Assembly (NCBI RefSeq): GCF_003987345.1
Contig: NZ_PIPP01000001.1
Coordinates: forward strand, 186,001-250,000
Source: Aliidiomarina shirensis
Lineage (GTDB): Bacteria > Pseudomonadota > Gammaproteobacteria > Enterobacterales > Alteromonadaceae
Direction: 5' to 3'
Length of the DNA: 64,000 nucleotides
The notes beneath the pieces were generated by a model. It saw only the letters and a list, made by a program, of their open reading frames with translations. It was not told the DNA's origin and did not search any database. This document shows, in pieces, positions 31,618 through 40,352 of the stretch. Each line of letters starts with the position of its first letter. The first letter of the stretch is position 1. The position numbers were made by a program, and so were the translations under genes.

Positions 31618-32808
31618 ATGGCATCAACTAGCAGTATGCATCCGGAAACGATGGTGATCCACGGCGGCGACGTTCCCGCTGATGAACACGGCGCATTAGT
31701 GGCGCCACTATATCAATCTTCTACCTTTGTATTTCCCGATGCAGAAACCGGCGGTCGACGATTTGCGGGTGAAGAAGCAGGGTACATGTATTCACGGCTA
31801 GGCAATCCAACCGTGAATATGTTGGAAAAGCGGGTGGCGGCATTAGAGAATATGGCTGCTGGCGCAGCAACGGCAACCGGTATGGGGGCGGTATCTGCCG
31901 CTACCATGGCATTTTTACGTGCAGGCGACCACGTTATCGCCTCGGATTGTATTTACGGTTGTAGTTTCGCTTTATTTAGCCATTTATTTGAGCGTTTTGG
32001 GATAGAGGTTAGTTTTGTTGATATGACGGATTCAGCAACTTTGGAAGCCGCATTTCGTGAGAATACTCGGTTGGTATTCTTAGAAACCCCAGCGAACCCG
32101 CACCTGAAATTGATCGACTTGGCGATGGTAGGCTCAGTTTGTAAGCGGCGAGAAAATGTTCGTATGGTGGTGGACAACACCTTTATGACGCCATTATTAC
32201 AAAAGCCGGTTGATTTTGGTGCCGATATTGTTGTTCATAGTGCAACAAAATACTTGAATGGCCACGGCGATGTGGTTGCCGGAGTGATAACCGGAAACGC
32301 AGAAGATATTCAGCTTATAAAAATGACAACGCTTAAAGACATGGGGGCCACGATTTCTCCCCATGATGCTTGGCTTATTACCCGTGGTCTAAAAACGCTT
32401 GCGATTCGTATGGAAAGGCATTGCAACAACGCTGAAATGGTAGCTGAATTTCTAGCCCGGCATCCTAGCGTGGCAGATATTTACTACCCTGGTTTCAAAC
32501 AACACCCGCAACATGAACTTGTGGGTTCACAGATGAAGCATGCAGGCGCTGTTATTGCATTTGAATTACATGCGGGTTATCAAGCTGCGGTTGATTTTTT
32601 AAATAGATTAACAATGATTAAGGTAGCGGTAAGTTTAGGCGATGCAGAAACGCTCATTCAGCATCCAGCATCAATGACGCATTCGCCGCTCAGCCCAGAA
32701 GTTCGCGCTCAGGCCGGAATTAGCGATGGCCTTATTCGAATTTCAGTAGGCTTAGAGCATATTGATGACATCATCGGCGATTTATCGCAAAGCTTAGCGC
32801 AAAGCTAG
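31618..32808 (+). CDS. megL: Methionine gamma-lyase (trans-sulfuration family PLP enzyme)
   Basis: Cleaves methionine to methanethiol, 2-oxobutyrate and ammonia with pyridoxal phosphate. The 396 residues have the family layout: YSRLGNPT near 60, PLP Lys in HSATKYLNGHGDVVAG near 205 and SLGDAETLIQHPASMTHS near 340. The catalytic-tyrosine segment reads DCIYGCSFALF. The Cys after Tyr-Gly is the residue that marks methionine gamma-lyases (Cys116 in Pseudomonas) against cystathionine gamma-synthases. phhA starts 19 bp downstream, so the gene belongs to an amino-acid catabolic operon. Cystathionine gamma-lyase remains possible. Confidence 0.85.
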   Translation: MASTSSMHPETMVIHGGDVPADEHGALVAPLYQSSTFVFPDAETGGRRFAGEEAGYMYSRLGNPTVNMLEKRVAALENMAAGAATATGMGAVSAATMAFLRAGDHVIASDCIYGCSFALFSHLFERFGIEVSFVDMTDSATLEAAFRENTRLVFLETPANPHLKLIDLAMVGSVCKRRENVRMVVDNTFMTPLLQKPVDFGADIVVHSATKYLNGHGDVVAGVITGNAEDIQLIKMTTLKDMGATISPHDAWLITRGLKTLAIRMERHCNNAEMVAEFLARHPSVADIYYPGFKQHPQHELVGSQMKHAGAVIAFELHAGYQAAVDFLNRLTMIKVAVSLGDAETLIQHPASMTHSPLSPEVRAQAGISDGLIRISVGLEHIDDIIGDLSQSLAQS

Positions 32809-32827
32809 AATAAACGAGGAGCTAAAC

Positions 32828-33625
32828 ATGGCAAAGAAAGCGAGCCAATACGTTTCTAAGCAATCTGATGAAAATGGACACATTGCTTGGACGGACGAAG
32901 AAAACAAGATTTGGCACGATTTAGTTGCACGTCAGCTTGATATCCTTCCGGGTAAAGCCTGTGATGAATATATTGAGGGAATGCGTTTGTTGGATATGCC
33001 AACCGATCGCATCCCGCAACTATATGAAATCAACAAGGTGTTGGCGGAAACGACGGGCTGGCAGGTTGCAGAAGTGCCTGCATTGATTCCTTTTGATGAG
33101 TTTTTTCGACTCTTAGCGAATAAGCAATTTCCGGTAGCAACGTTTATTCGGACACGGGAAGAGTTTGATTATTTGCAGGAGCCTGACATTTTCCATGAGA
33201 TCTTTGGCCATTGTCCGCTATTAACTAACCCGGCATTTGCTCACTTTACCCATCAATATGGCAAATTGGGCTATGCAGCAACGCCAAAAGAGCGTGTTTA
33301 TTTAGCTCGATTGTATTGGTTTACCGTTGAGTTTGGATTACTAAAAACCAAAGAAGGTTTGCGTATATATGGCGGTGGTATTCTATCTTCGCCAGGGGAA
33401 ACAAAATACGCGCTAGAAAGTGACGTACCAGAACGTGAGCCGTTGAAACCGCTAGATGCGCTTCGTACGCCTTATCGAATTGATATAATGCAACCTATCT
33501 ACTACACCATTGAAGATGTGAATGAACTCTTTGAAATAGCCGACATGGATATTATGGCAATGGTGAAGGAAGCGATGGAATTAGGTTTGTTTGAACCGAA
33601 ATTCCCACCTAAGGACGCAGCGTAA
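32828..33625 (+). CDS. phhA: Phenylalanine 4-monooxygenase PhhA
   Basis: Iron- and tetrahydropterin-dependent hydroxylation of phenylalanine to tyrosine. The 265-residue bacterial form has only the catalytic domain. Iron ligands are the two His of FHEIFGH (about 122-128) and Glu in YWFTVEFGL (about 165-173). AACGAGGAG lies just upstream. It precedes the pterin-recycling phhB by 82 bp and feeds the hpd-hmgA-fah-maiA operon 3 kb on. Confidence 0.97.
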   Translation: MAKKASQYVSKQSDENGHIAWTDEENKIWHDLVARQLDILPGKACDEYIEGMRLLDMPTDRIPQLYEINKVLAETTGWQVAEVPALIPFDEFFRLLANKQFPVATFIRTREEFDYLQEPDIFHEIFGHCPLLTNPAFAHFTHQYGKLGYAATPKERVYLARLYWFTVEFGLLKTKEGLRIYGGGILSSPGETKYALESDVPEREPLKPLDALRTPYRIDIMQPIYYTIEDVNELFEIADMDIMAMVKEAMELGLFEPKFPPKDAA

Positions 33626-33707
33626 TTTGCGCGTTTTATTCGCCACTGGTCGGTTATGCCTTTCAGCAAAGTATTGAAGAATAGTAATGTAACTACAGGA
33701 AATTGTG

Positions 33708-34049
33708 ATGTCTGATTTAAAAGAAATGAAATGTGAAGCGTGTCATGCAGACGCACCGAAAGTATCGGATCAAGAACTTGCGGAACTGATGCGAGAAATT
33801 CCGGATTGGGCTCCCATCGTTCGTGATGATGTGATGCAACTTGAGCGTGTGTATAAATTTAAGAATTTTAAACTTGCACTCGCCTTTACCAATAAATTAG
33901 CTGAGCTTGCTGAAGAAGAATTCCATCATCCGGGGATTTTCCTAGAGTGGGGCAAGGTAACCGTTACTTGGTGGAGCCACGCGATTGGCGGCTTGCACAA
34001 AAATGATTTCATTATGGCGGCGAAAACGGACCAGCTTCTCAACGATTAA
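33708..34049 (+). CDS. phhB: 4a-hydroxytetrahydrobiopterin dehydratase PhhB
   Basis: Pterin-4a-carbinolamine dehydratase regenerating the PhhA cofactor. The ATG at 33708 is used; GTG one codon earlier is possible. CAGGA lies eight bases upstream. The 113 residues carry the active-site His pair in [10 protein letters not shown] and [24 protein letters not shown]. An N-terminal CEACHAD is usual in bacterial homologues. It lies between phhA and tyrR and ends in a strong terminator. Confidence 0.96.
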   Translation: MSDLKEMKCEACHADAPKVSDQELAELMREIPDWAPIVRDDVMQLERVYKFKNFKLALAFTNKLAELAEEEFHHPGIFLEWGKVTVTWWSHAIGGLHKNDFIMAAKTDQLLND

Positions 34050-34073
34050 CGGCTAGTTATACGCGATGACTAT

Positions 34074-34109
34074 CAGCACTCTCGAGCCTCGGGAGTGCTG
34101 TTTTTTTTT
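34074..34109 (+). terminator. Terminator after phhB
   Basis: CAGCACTC (34074-34081) pairs with GAGTGCTG (34093-34100), followed by nine T. It closes the megL-phhA-phhB unit and leaves tyrR about 55 bp downstream. Confidence 0.92.
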
Positions 34110-34164
34110 CTAATCCCTGTATAATTTGCTTTACATACTCTTTGAGGTGGCTTCGCCAAATTAC

Positions 34165-35715
34165 ATGCGCCTGGAAATTATTTGTAACGATCGGTTAGGG
34201 CTTTGCCAAGACGTACTTGGTATCTTGCGCGAGAATGAAATTGATTTAAAAGGAATTGAAGTAGATCCGGTGGGGAAGATTTTTCTTAATTTTCCGTCGT
34301 TGGAGTTTACTGAATTCCAACTCTTGATGTCGAAGATTCGGCGTATCCCCAATGTGCAAGATGTAAAAACGATTTCTTATATGCCTACCGAGCGTGAGCA
34401 TTATGAATTCAATCTACTCCTCAGCACGCTACCAAATCCCGTGATATCAGTTGATTCGAAAGGCCGGGTTGATGTTATTAATAGCGCTGCTGCAGCGCTT
34501 CTTGACGCGGAAAAAACAGAGCTGAAAGGTGTACAGATTAATGAGCTCGTCGGGGGCATCAATTTGCAGCGCTGGCTGGATAAGCACCCGCATGAAACAA
34601 AAACTGAATACCTACAATTAGGCTCTGCTAATTATCGCGCGAATATCCTACCGATATGGGTAAATGATGCCGAAGGTGAACCTAGTTTTGCTGGCGCGGT
34701 TATTCATTGCCAATCAGAACCCGTGCCCATACAACCGGGTTATAGTGATGCGAATTCCCCCTTTACCCAATTACTTACGCAACATTCGGCGGTAAAACGA
34801 TTACTGAAAGATGCCGAGCGAATGGCACAGCTTGATGTACCATTGTTAATTGAAGGTGAAACTGGCGTTGGTAAAGAACTTTTCGCGCGAGCATGCCACC
34901 AAGCGGGTAATCGCAGCCAGCAGCCATTTTTAGCCGTGAATTGCGGCGCGTTGCCGGATAACGTGGCGGAGAGCGAGCTATTCGGGTACGGTGCCGATGT
35001 GTTTAGCCATCATCCACAAGGCAAAAAAGGTATTTTTGAACAAGCCAATGGCGGTACCGTGCTGCTCGATTCCGTTGGTGATATGTCGCAAGAATTGCAA
35101 GCTAAGCTTTTGCGCTTTCTTGAAGATGGCCGCTTTCGTCGTATCGGCGAAGAACAAATGGTTAAAGTTGATGTGCGTTTGGTATGTTTAGCGCGCGGGG
35201 ATTTGTTCGAACGCGTAGAAGCGGGAACATTTCGAGAAGATCTCTATTATCGTTTAAATGTTCTTTCACTACAGTTGCCGCCATTGCGGGAGCGAAAAGG
35301 TGATGTGGCGTTATTAGCTGATCATTTTGTGTATAAGTTCTGCCAGCAGTTACAGCGTGCACCGGTACGGATTGCACCGGCAACACGTGAATATTTAAAC
35401 CAGTATAGTTGGCCGGGTAACGTTCGGCAGCTAGAAAACACGTTGTTTCGTTCTTTATCCATGTTGGAAAAATCGGTTTTGGAACCGGGAGACATTCACT
35501 TGCCCGAGATGCCTGCGATGCCGGACCAACTCAATATCGACCTTGATGAGGGCTCACTAGAGGATGCAGTGAAGCGTTTTGAAAGCACTTTATTACGCCG
35601 TCTTTATCCAAGCTACCCAAGTACTCGGCAACTGGCCCGTAAACTCGGGCTCAGCCACACGGCTATTGCCAACAAACTCCGCGACTACGGCATCGGCAAA
35701 CAACGCCGACGCTGA
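34165..35715 (+). CDS. tyrR: Transcriptional regulator TyrR
   Basis: Aromatic amino-acid responsive regulator binding TGTAAA-N6-TTTACA boxes. The start at 34165 (MRLEIICNDRLGLCQDVLGIL) matches the TyrR N-terminus; the longer frame from 34126 does not. Domains in order: ACT (1-70), PAS (about 78-190), AAA+ (about 205-430; Walker A GETGVGKE) and C-terminal HTH STRQLARKLGLSHTAIANKLRDYGI. The sigma-54 contact GAFTGA is missing (FGYGADVFSHHPQGKKG), as in TyrR proteins that work with sigma-70. Its stop lies inside the first unit of a composite repeat. Confidence 0.96.
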   Translation: MRLEIICNDRLGLCQDVLGILRENEIDLKGIEVDPVGKIFLNFPSLEFTEFQLLMSKIRRIPNVQDVKTISYMPTEREHYEFNLLLSTLPNPVISVDSKGRVDVINSAAAALLDAEKTELKGVQINELVGGINLQRWLDKHPHETKTEYLQLGSANYRANILPIWVNDAEGEPSFAGAVIHCQSEPVPIQPGYSDANSPFTQLLTQHSAVKRLLKDAERMAQLDVPLLIEGETGVGKELFARACHQAGNRSQQPFLAVNCGALPDNVAESELFGYGADVFSHHPQGKKGIFEQANGGTVLLDSVGDMSQELQAKLLRFLEDGRFRRIGEEQMVKVDVRLVCLARGDLFERVEAGTFREDLYYRLNVLSLQLPPLRERKGDVALLADHFVYKFCQQLQRAPVRIAPATREYLNQYSWPGNVRQLENTLFRSLSMLEKSVLEPGDIHLPEMPAMPDQLNIDLDEGSLEDAVKRFESTLLRRLYPSYPSTRQLARKLGLSHTAIANKLRDYGIGKQRRR

Positions 35716-35989
35716 GCGCGGGGGAGATAGCTTTGTTCACGAGGGCTGGTTTAGCGTCTCAGGGACGCCGTGAACCCATCCATGGGGGGCTTGGCTGCCG
35801 CATCCCTGCGGCAGACACCCTGAGCGCCGCCGCTGAGTGCGGGGGAGATAGCTTTGTTCACGGGGGCTGGTTTAGCGTCTCAGGGACGCCGTGAACCCAT
35901 CCATGGGGGCTTGGCTGCCGCATCCATGCGGCAGACACCCTGATCCGCTAAACTCAGCCCCCGTAAACGCTATCTCCCCCGCACTTAGC
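35710..35989. repeat. Composite intergenic repeat: two 121-bp direct copies plus inverted arm
   Basis: Copy 1 (35710-35830) and copy 2 (from 35831 to about 35943) are nearly identical, with a 121-bp period. A 44-nt segment (35946-35989) is the inverted complement of the first ~47 nt of copy 2, with a few differences. Each copy contains internal palindromes, notably CTGCCGCAT-CC-ATGCGGCAG in copy 2 and CTGCCGCA-TCCC-TGCGGCAG in copy 1. TTCACG...CGTGAA encloses GCGTC-TCAGG-GACGC. Copy 1 begins within the last codons of tyrR. Such multi-hairpin units resemble REP/BIME or ERIC-type elements; mobility is inferred. Confidence 0.9.
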
Positions 35990-36056
35990 AGTGGTTGAGC
36001 CTCTGCGATGAACTTAGGCGGCTATGGAAAGTATATGAGACACTTCGATGTGAATG

Positions 36057-36074
36057 TGTAAAGATTTATATACA
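36057..36074 (+). promoter_or_regulatory. TyrR box upstream of hpd (strong)
   Basis: TGTAAAGATTTATATACA matches TGTAAA-N6-TTTACA at 11 of 12 conserved positions. It lies about 245 bp upstream of hpd and downstream of tyrR itself. Confidence 0.7.
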
Positions 36075-36106
36075 GAAAGGGTTGCTATTGGGGCTTGCGC
36101 TATTGA

Positions 36107-36124
36107 TGTAAAGTTTACGTTACG
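36107..36124 (+). promoter_or_regulatory. TyrR box upstream of hpd (weak)
   Basis: TGTAAAGTTTACGTTACG matches 10 of 12 conserved TyrR positions and starts 50 bp after the strong box. It overlaps the candidate -35 TTTACG. Confidence 0.45.
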
Positions 36125-36319
36125 AACGTTTAAATTATGTACCGAGCTTGTTTGTAAGGCGTTTGCTAGCCTTTACCCAGATAAACAGGGTACAACAGTG
36201 TCGGAATATTTTTTCACTGCACCGCATTAAAGCGGTGGGTGGTTACTACTGGGTTTGAACCGCGAATCAAAGAAGCGGTAAATGCAGTAGTTTTATAACG
36301 ATAATGAGGAAAACAGAAT

Positions 36320-37390
36320 ATGAGTAATATTAATCCGTTAGGAACTGATGGTTTTGAATTTGTTGAATATACAGCGGCAGATAGCAAAGGCATTGATGCG
36401 TTGAAGCAGTTGTTTACGCAATTAGGATTCACTGAAGTAGCGAAGCATCGCCGTAAAGATGTTTGGTTGTTTAAACAGAACGATATTAATTTTATCGTGA
36501 ATGGCCAGCCTTCTTCGCAAGCGGAAGAGTTTGCGCGTGCGCACGGTCCAAGTGTTTGCGGTATGGCCTTCCGAGTAGCGGACGCCGATCATGCAATGCA
36601 GCATGCGTTAGCAAATGGCGCGAAAGAGTTTAAAGCTGATGTGGGCGCTATGGAATTGAATATTCCAGCGATTTACGGCATTGGTGAAAGTGCACTGTAT
36701 TTTGTGGACCGTTACGGCAGCCAATCTATCTATGATGTTGATTTCCGCTTCTATGAGAATTGGGAAGCTAAAATGAGCGATTTTGCGGTAGGTATGGATT
36801 ATGTTGATCACCTCACGCACAACGTTTTCCGTGGCAACATGGATTTGTGGGCTGGGTTCTATGAGCGTATTGGTAATTTCCGTGAAGTTCGTTACTTTGA
36901 TATCGAAGGTAAACTTACGGGCTTATTGAGCCGGGCAATGACATCGCCATGTGGCAAAATCCGGATTCCAATTAATGAATCGCATGATGATAAATCACAG
37001 ATTGAAGAATACTTGAAAGATTATAACGGCGAAGGTATTCAGCATATCGCAATGAGCTCGGATAATATTTATCGCACGGTGCGCACGCTTCGTGAGCGTG
37101 GAATGGAATTTATGACAACGCCAGACACTTATTACGACAAGGTGAATGAGCGTATTGAAGGCCACGAAGAAAATCTTGATGATTTGCGTGAATTGGCGAT
37201 TTTGATTGATGGCGCGCCAATGAAAGATGGTATTTTGCTGCAGATTTTCACAAAAACTGTGATTGGCCCAGTATTCTTCGAAATCATTCAGCGTAAAGGT
37301 AATGAAGGTTTTGGTGAGGGTAACTTTAAAGCGTTATTTGAATCTATCGAAGAAGATCAAATTCGCCGTGGAGTATTAAGCGATGCGTAA
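36320..37390 (+). CDS. hpd: 4-hydroxyphenylpyruvate dioxygenase
   Basis: Converts 4-hydroxyphenylpyruvate to homogentisate with Fe(II) and O2. The 356 residues show the two vicinal-oxygen-chelate halves. Iron ligands are His in MDYVDHLTHNV (about 158-168), His in EGIQHIAMSS (about 240-249) and Glu in FFEIIQRKG (about 320-328). The C-terminal GFGEGNFKALFESIE is diagnostic. It is the first gene of a four-gene operon and overlaps hmgA by 8 bp. Confidence 0.97.
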   Translation: MSNINPLGTDGFEFVEYTAADSKGIDALKQLFTQLGFTEVAKHRRKDVWLFKQNDINFIVNGQPSSQAEEFARAHGPSVCGMAFRVADADHAMQHALANGAKEFKADVGAMELNIPAIYGIGESALYFVDRYGSQSIYDVDFRFYENWEAKMSDFAVGMDYVDHLTHNVFRGNMDLWAGFYERIGNFREVRYFDIEGKLTGLLSRAMTSPCGKIRIPINESHDDKSQIEEYLKDYNGEGIQHIAMSSDNIYRTVRTLRERGMEFMTTPDTYYDKVNERIEGHEENLDDLRELAILIDGAPMKDGILLQIFTKTVIGPVFFEIIQRKGNEGFGEGNFKALFESIEEDQIRRGVLSDA

Positions 37391-38516
37391 ACCGATTTCT
37401 TTCCCGAAGCAGGTAGGGAAGGCTTCGCGCCAGGCTCATGCTGATTTTCCGGAAGAAGCGATTTACGAGCGCGAAGCTGGGCGCAGCGGCTTTTTTGGCC
37501 CTGCTACTCACTTTCATCACACGCACGCGCCAACGGGTTGGAGCGAGTGGGAAGGCCCGTTGCGGCCTCGGTGTTTCGATTTTAATAAGCTTTCTGGCTT
37601 AGACACGGCATCGCCGTGGCTAGCGGAGAACTTATTATTTAATGCGAGTTGTAAGTTTCGAATTTGGCATTTGGATTCGGCAATGAAAAAACTTGCACGG
37701 AATGCTGATGGCGATGATTTGCTATTTGTGCATGAAGGTGCGGGCGAGTTGTTTTGCGATTATGGCCATTTAACATTACGTGATGGCGATTATGTAGTTA
37801 TTCCGCGTTCAACTAATTGGCGCATTGAGCCTTCATCTCCGATGCAATTGTTGATGATTGAAGCCACTAATGGTTCGTATCAGTTACCGGATAAAGGCTT
37901 GGTGGGTAATCACGCGATATTTGATCCAGCGTGCTTAGATGTTCCAGATATTGATGATGCATTTAAAGCGCAATACAGCGAAGAAAGCTGGCAGGTTGAG
38001 GTGAAGCGCCAAGGTGAAGTTTCTGTGGTTACCTTCCCTTACAATCCACTTGATGCTGTTGGTTGGCATGGCGATTTATCGCCTGTACGCGTTAATTGGC
38101 GCGATTTTAGGCCTTTAATGAGCCATCGTTATCATTTGCCGCCCTCAGCGCACACTACTTTCGTGGCCGAGCGTTTTGTTGTGTGTACGTTTGTACCGCG
38201 GCCAATTGAAAGTGACCCGGGCGCGTTAAAAGTGCCGTTCTACCACAATAACGACGATTATGATGAAGTGTTGTTTTATCACGCGGGTGATTTTTTCAGC
38301 CGCGATAATATCGATCGCGGTATGGTAACCTTTCATCCAGCAGGCTTTACGCATGGGCCGCACCCCAAAGCTTTTCAGGCTGGGCGTGAGCATAAAAAGA
38401 AATTCACCGACGAAGTAGCTGTTATGTTAGATACTCGGGATTCGTTGCAAGTGGGCGAGGTATCGCACTCTGTTGAGAACCCGGATTACGTAATGAGCTG
38501 GCAGGAGAAAAAATAA
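37383..38516 (+). CDS. hmgA: Homogentisate 1,2-dioxygenase
   Basis: Opens the homogentisate ring to maleylacetoacetate. The 377-residue protein is the shorter bacterial form. A cupin-like core has GDYVVIPRSTNWRIE (about 137-151). The iron-site region includes PFYHNNDDYDEVLFYHAGDF (about 285-304) and the C-terminal HPAGFTHGPHP. It overlaps hpd by 8 bp and shares its stop with the fah start (TAATG). Confidence 0.93.
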   Translation: MRKPISFPKQVGKASRQAHADFPEEAIYEREAGRSGFFGPATHFHHTHAPTGWSEWEGPLRPRCFDFNKLSGLDTASPWLAENLLFNASCKFRIWHLDSAMKKLARNADGDDLLFVHEGAGELFCDYGHLTLRDGDYVVIPRSTNWRIEPSSPMQLLMIEATNGSYQLPDKGLVGNHAIFDPACLDVPDIDDAFKAQYSEESWQVEVKRQGEVSVVTFPYNPLDAVGWHGDLSPVRVNWRDFRPLMSHRYHLPPSAHTTFVAERFVVCTFVPRPIESDPGALKVPFYHNNDDYDEVLFYHAGDFFSRDNIDRGMVTFHPAGFTHGPHPKAFQAGREHKKKFTDEVAVMLDTRDSLQVGEVSHSVENPDYVMSWQEKK

Positions 38517-39538
38517 TGAAATTAGCGACGTATCGTGATGGTACCCGTGATGGCAAATTAGTTGTGGTAAGCCGAGATCTTGCCCGCGCCGTTGCGGTTC
38601 CCGAAATTGCTGGAACCATGCAATTTGCCATTGATAATTGGAAGAACGTTGAAGCGAAGCTTAAAGAAGTTTATATCGCGTTAAATAACGATAAGTTCAG
38701 CGACGATTTTGCTTTCGATGAAAAGCAATGTGAAAGCCCGTTACCACGCGCTTTTCAGTGGGCGGATGGCAGTGCTTATGTGAATCACGTAGAACTTGTT
38801 CGCAAAGCGCGTGGCGCTGAAATGCCGCCTAGCTTTTGGGAAGATCCACTGATGTATCAAGGTGGCTCGGATGCTTTCATTGGCCCACGTCAAGATATCG
38901 AGCTTGGCTCTGAGAGCTGGGGTATCGATTTTGAGGGTGAAGTGGCCATTATTACTGATGATGTACCGATGGGCATTGAAGCGAAAAATGCACGTGAGCA
39001 TATTCGCCTTTTAATGTTAGTAAACGATGTTTCATTACGCGGCTTAATTCCAAACGAACTTGGCAAAGGGTTTGGTTTTTTCAATTCAAAACCCAGTTCA
39101 GTGTTTTCTCCGGTAGCGGTAACGCCAGATGAACTCGGTGATTCTTGGGAAGGTGGCAAAGTTCATCTGCCATTGCGCTCTACCTACAATGGTGAGTTAT
39201 TCGGTTATCCAAATGCTGGCGAAGATATGACCTTTAACTTTGATCGCCTCGTGCAGCATGCTGCGATGACTCGGCCTTTAAGCGCAGGAACGATTATCGG
39301 TTCAGGCACAGTATCGAATAAACAGGGCACCGACCATGGTAGCGCTGTTTCAGAAGGCGGTGTGGGTTACAGCTGTATTGCTGAAGTGCGTATGATCGAA
39401 ACAATTCGTGATGGCAAGCCAACTACAGAATTTATGAAATTTGGCGATACTATTCGCATTGAAATGAATGACCAAGAAGGTAACAGTATTTTTGGTGCTA
39501 TCGATCAAAAAGTAGTTGAATACAAAGGCCCGCAGTAA
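38516..39538 (+). CDS. Fumarylacetoacetase (FAH family)
   Basis: Final hydrolysis of fumarylacetoacetate to fumarate and acetoacetate. The 340 residues have an N-terminal cap (1-~90) and the FAH fold. Metal-binding and catalytic segments are visible: LGSESWGIDFEGEVAIITDD (about 125-144), VNDVSLRGLIPNELGKGFGFFNSKP (about 171-195) and GTIIGSGTVSNKQGT (about 258-272). Overlaps of one base on each side couple it to hmgA and maiA. The symbol varies (fahA, hmgB). Confidence 0.93.
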   Translation: MKLATYRDGTRDGKLVVVSRDLARAVAVPEIAGTMQFAIDNWKNVEAKLKEVYIALNNDKFSDDFAFDEKQCESPLPRAFQWADGSAYVNHVELVRKARGAEMPPSFWEDPLMYQGGSDAFIGPRQDIELGSESWGIDFEGEVAIITDDVPMGIEAKNAREHIRLLMLVNDVSLRGLIPNELGKGFGFFNSKPSSVFSPVAVTPDELGDSWEGGKVHLPLRSTYNGELFGYPNAGEDMTFNFDRLVQHAAMTRPLSAGTIIGSGTVSNKQGTDHGSAVSEGGVGYSCIAEVRMIETIRDGKPTTEFMKFGDTIRIEMNDQEGNSIFGAIDQKVVEYKGPQ

Positions 39539-40197
39539 TGAAGTTGCACGGTTACTGGCGCTCATCTGCAAGCTATCGGGTGCGGATCGCCTTGGCATGG
39601 AAGGGGTTAGATTATGAATATAGCCCGGTACATTTGCTGAAGGCCGGTGGTGAGCAGAAAAGCGCTGAATATAGCCGTTTGAATCCGGCGAAACTGGTAC
39701 CAACGTTAGAGATCAAGGATCCAAACTCGGGTGAGCATTTAGTGCTCAACCAGTCGTTAGCGATTATTGAGTATTTAGATGCCTGTTTTCCGGAGAAGCG
39801 GCTTGTGCCAGAATCTCCCGTTGTGGCTGCACTGGTGCGAACGCTAGCTCTTGATATGGCAGCCGATCTGCAGCCGATTGCGAATTTGCGAGTTCTGCAG
39901 TATCTCACCGGGCAATTGCAGCAACCGGATGAGCAAAAGCTTGCGTGGATTAGCCATTGGGTAACACAGGCGTTTAGTGCGTTTGAAGCGCGGTTGCAAA
40001 AAACAGCGGGCAAATATTGCGTTGGCGACAATGTAACGCTTGCCGATGTTTGTTTGATTCCGCAAGTTTATAACGCAAAGCGATTCAATATCGATTTGAG
40101 TGGATACCCGTGTTTATGCAGCGTGGTAGAAGCACTTGAAGAGCTGCCGGCGTTCATTGCTGCGCGCCCGGAAAACCAAATTGATGCGAATAGCTGA
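39538..40197 (+). CDS. maiA: Maleylacetoacetate isomerase
   Basis: Glutathione-dependent cis-trans isomerase making fumarylacetoacetate, zeta-class GST fold. The N-terminal thioredoxin-like half has YWRSSASYRVRIALAWKGL with the active-site Ser pair, then LNQSLAIIEYLDACFP, the glutathione-contacting segment. The C-terminal helical half includes VGDNVTLADVCLIPQVYNAKRF. Length 219 is typical. It is the last gene of hpd-hmgA-fah-maiA and is followed by a terminator. Confidence 0.95.
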   Translation: MKLHGYWRSSASYRVRIALAWKGLDYEYSPVHLLKAGGEQKSAEYSRLNPAKLVPTLEIKDPNSGEHLVLNQSLAIIEYLDACFPEKRLVPESPVVAALVRTLALDMAADLQPIANLRVLQYLTGQLQQPDEQKLAWISHWVTQAFSAFEARLQKTAGKYCVGDNVTLADVCLIPQVYNAKRFNIDLSGYPCLCSVVEALEELPAFIAARPENQIDANS

Positions 40198-40234
40198 GAT
40201 TCAACGCAATATTCAGTTTAGATAGCTTATATAG

Positions 40235-40267
40235 GCTCGGAATGACTTATCATCTCCGAGCTTTTTT
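40235..40267 (+). terminator. Terminator of the hpd-maiA operon
   Basis: GCTCGGA (40235-40241) and TCCGAGC (40255-40261) pair across a 13-nt loop, followed by six T. Confidence 0.85.
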
Positions 40268-40352
40268 GTTTTAATAGAAAATTATTTTGTTGATTACATC
40301 GAATTAAAAATTGCACTCAGATGCAGGTGATTTTCACAATAAGGAAACAGGA

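Larger units (their letters stand above)
35990..36319. other. Upstream regulatory region of the hpd operon
   Basis: This 330-bp gap between the repeat and hpd has no ORF of note. It holds two TyrR-like boxes (listed separately). A possible promoter TTTACG (36114-36119)/TATGTA (36136-36141) with 16-bp spacer overlaps the second box. A small leader hairpin CACCGC-ATTAAA-GCGGTG (36220-36237) lies about 80 nt before the hpd start. Function of the hairpin is unknown. Confidence 0.5.

Noticed and set aside
35710-35943. CRISPR-like direct repeat
   Set aside because: There are only two contiguous 121-bp copies with no spacers and no cas genes.
36220-36237. Terminator in the hpd leader
   Set aside because: The 6-bp stem has no T-run after it on either strand; kept only as a note in the gap description.
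40235-40267. Small RNA candidate downstream of maiA
   Set aside because: Explained by a simple terminator; no promoter and no second structure seen.
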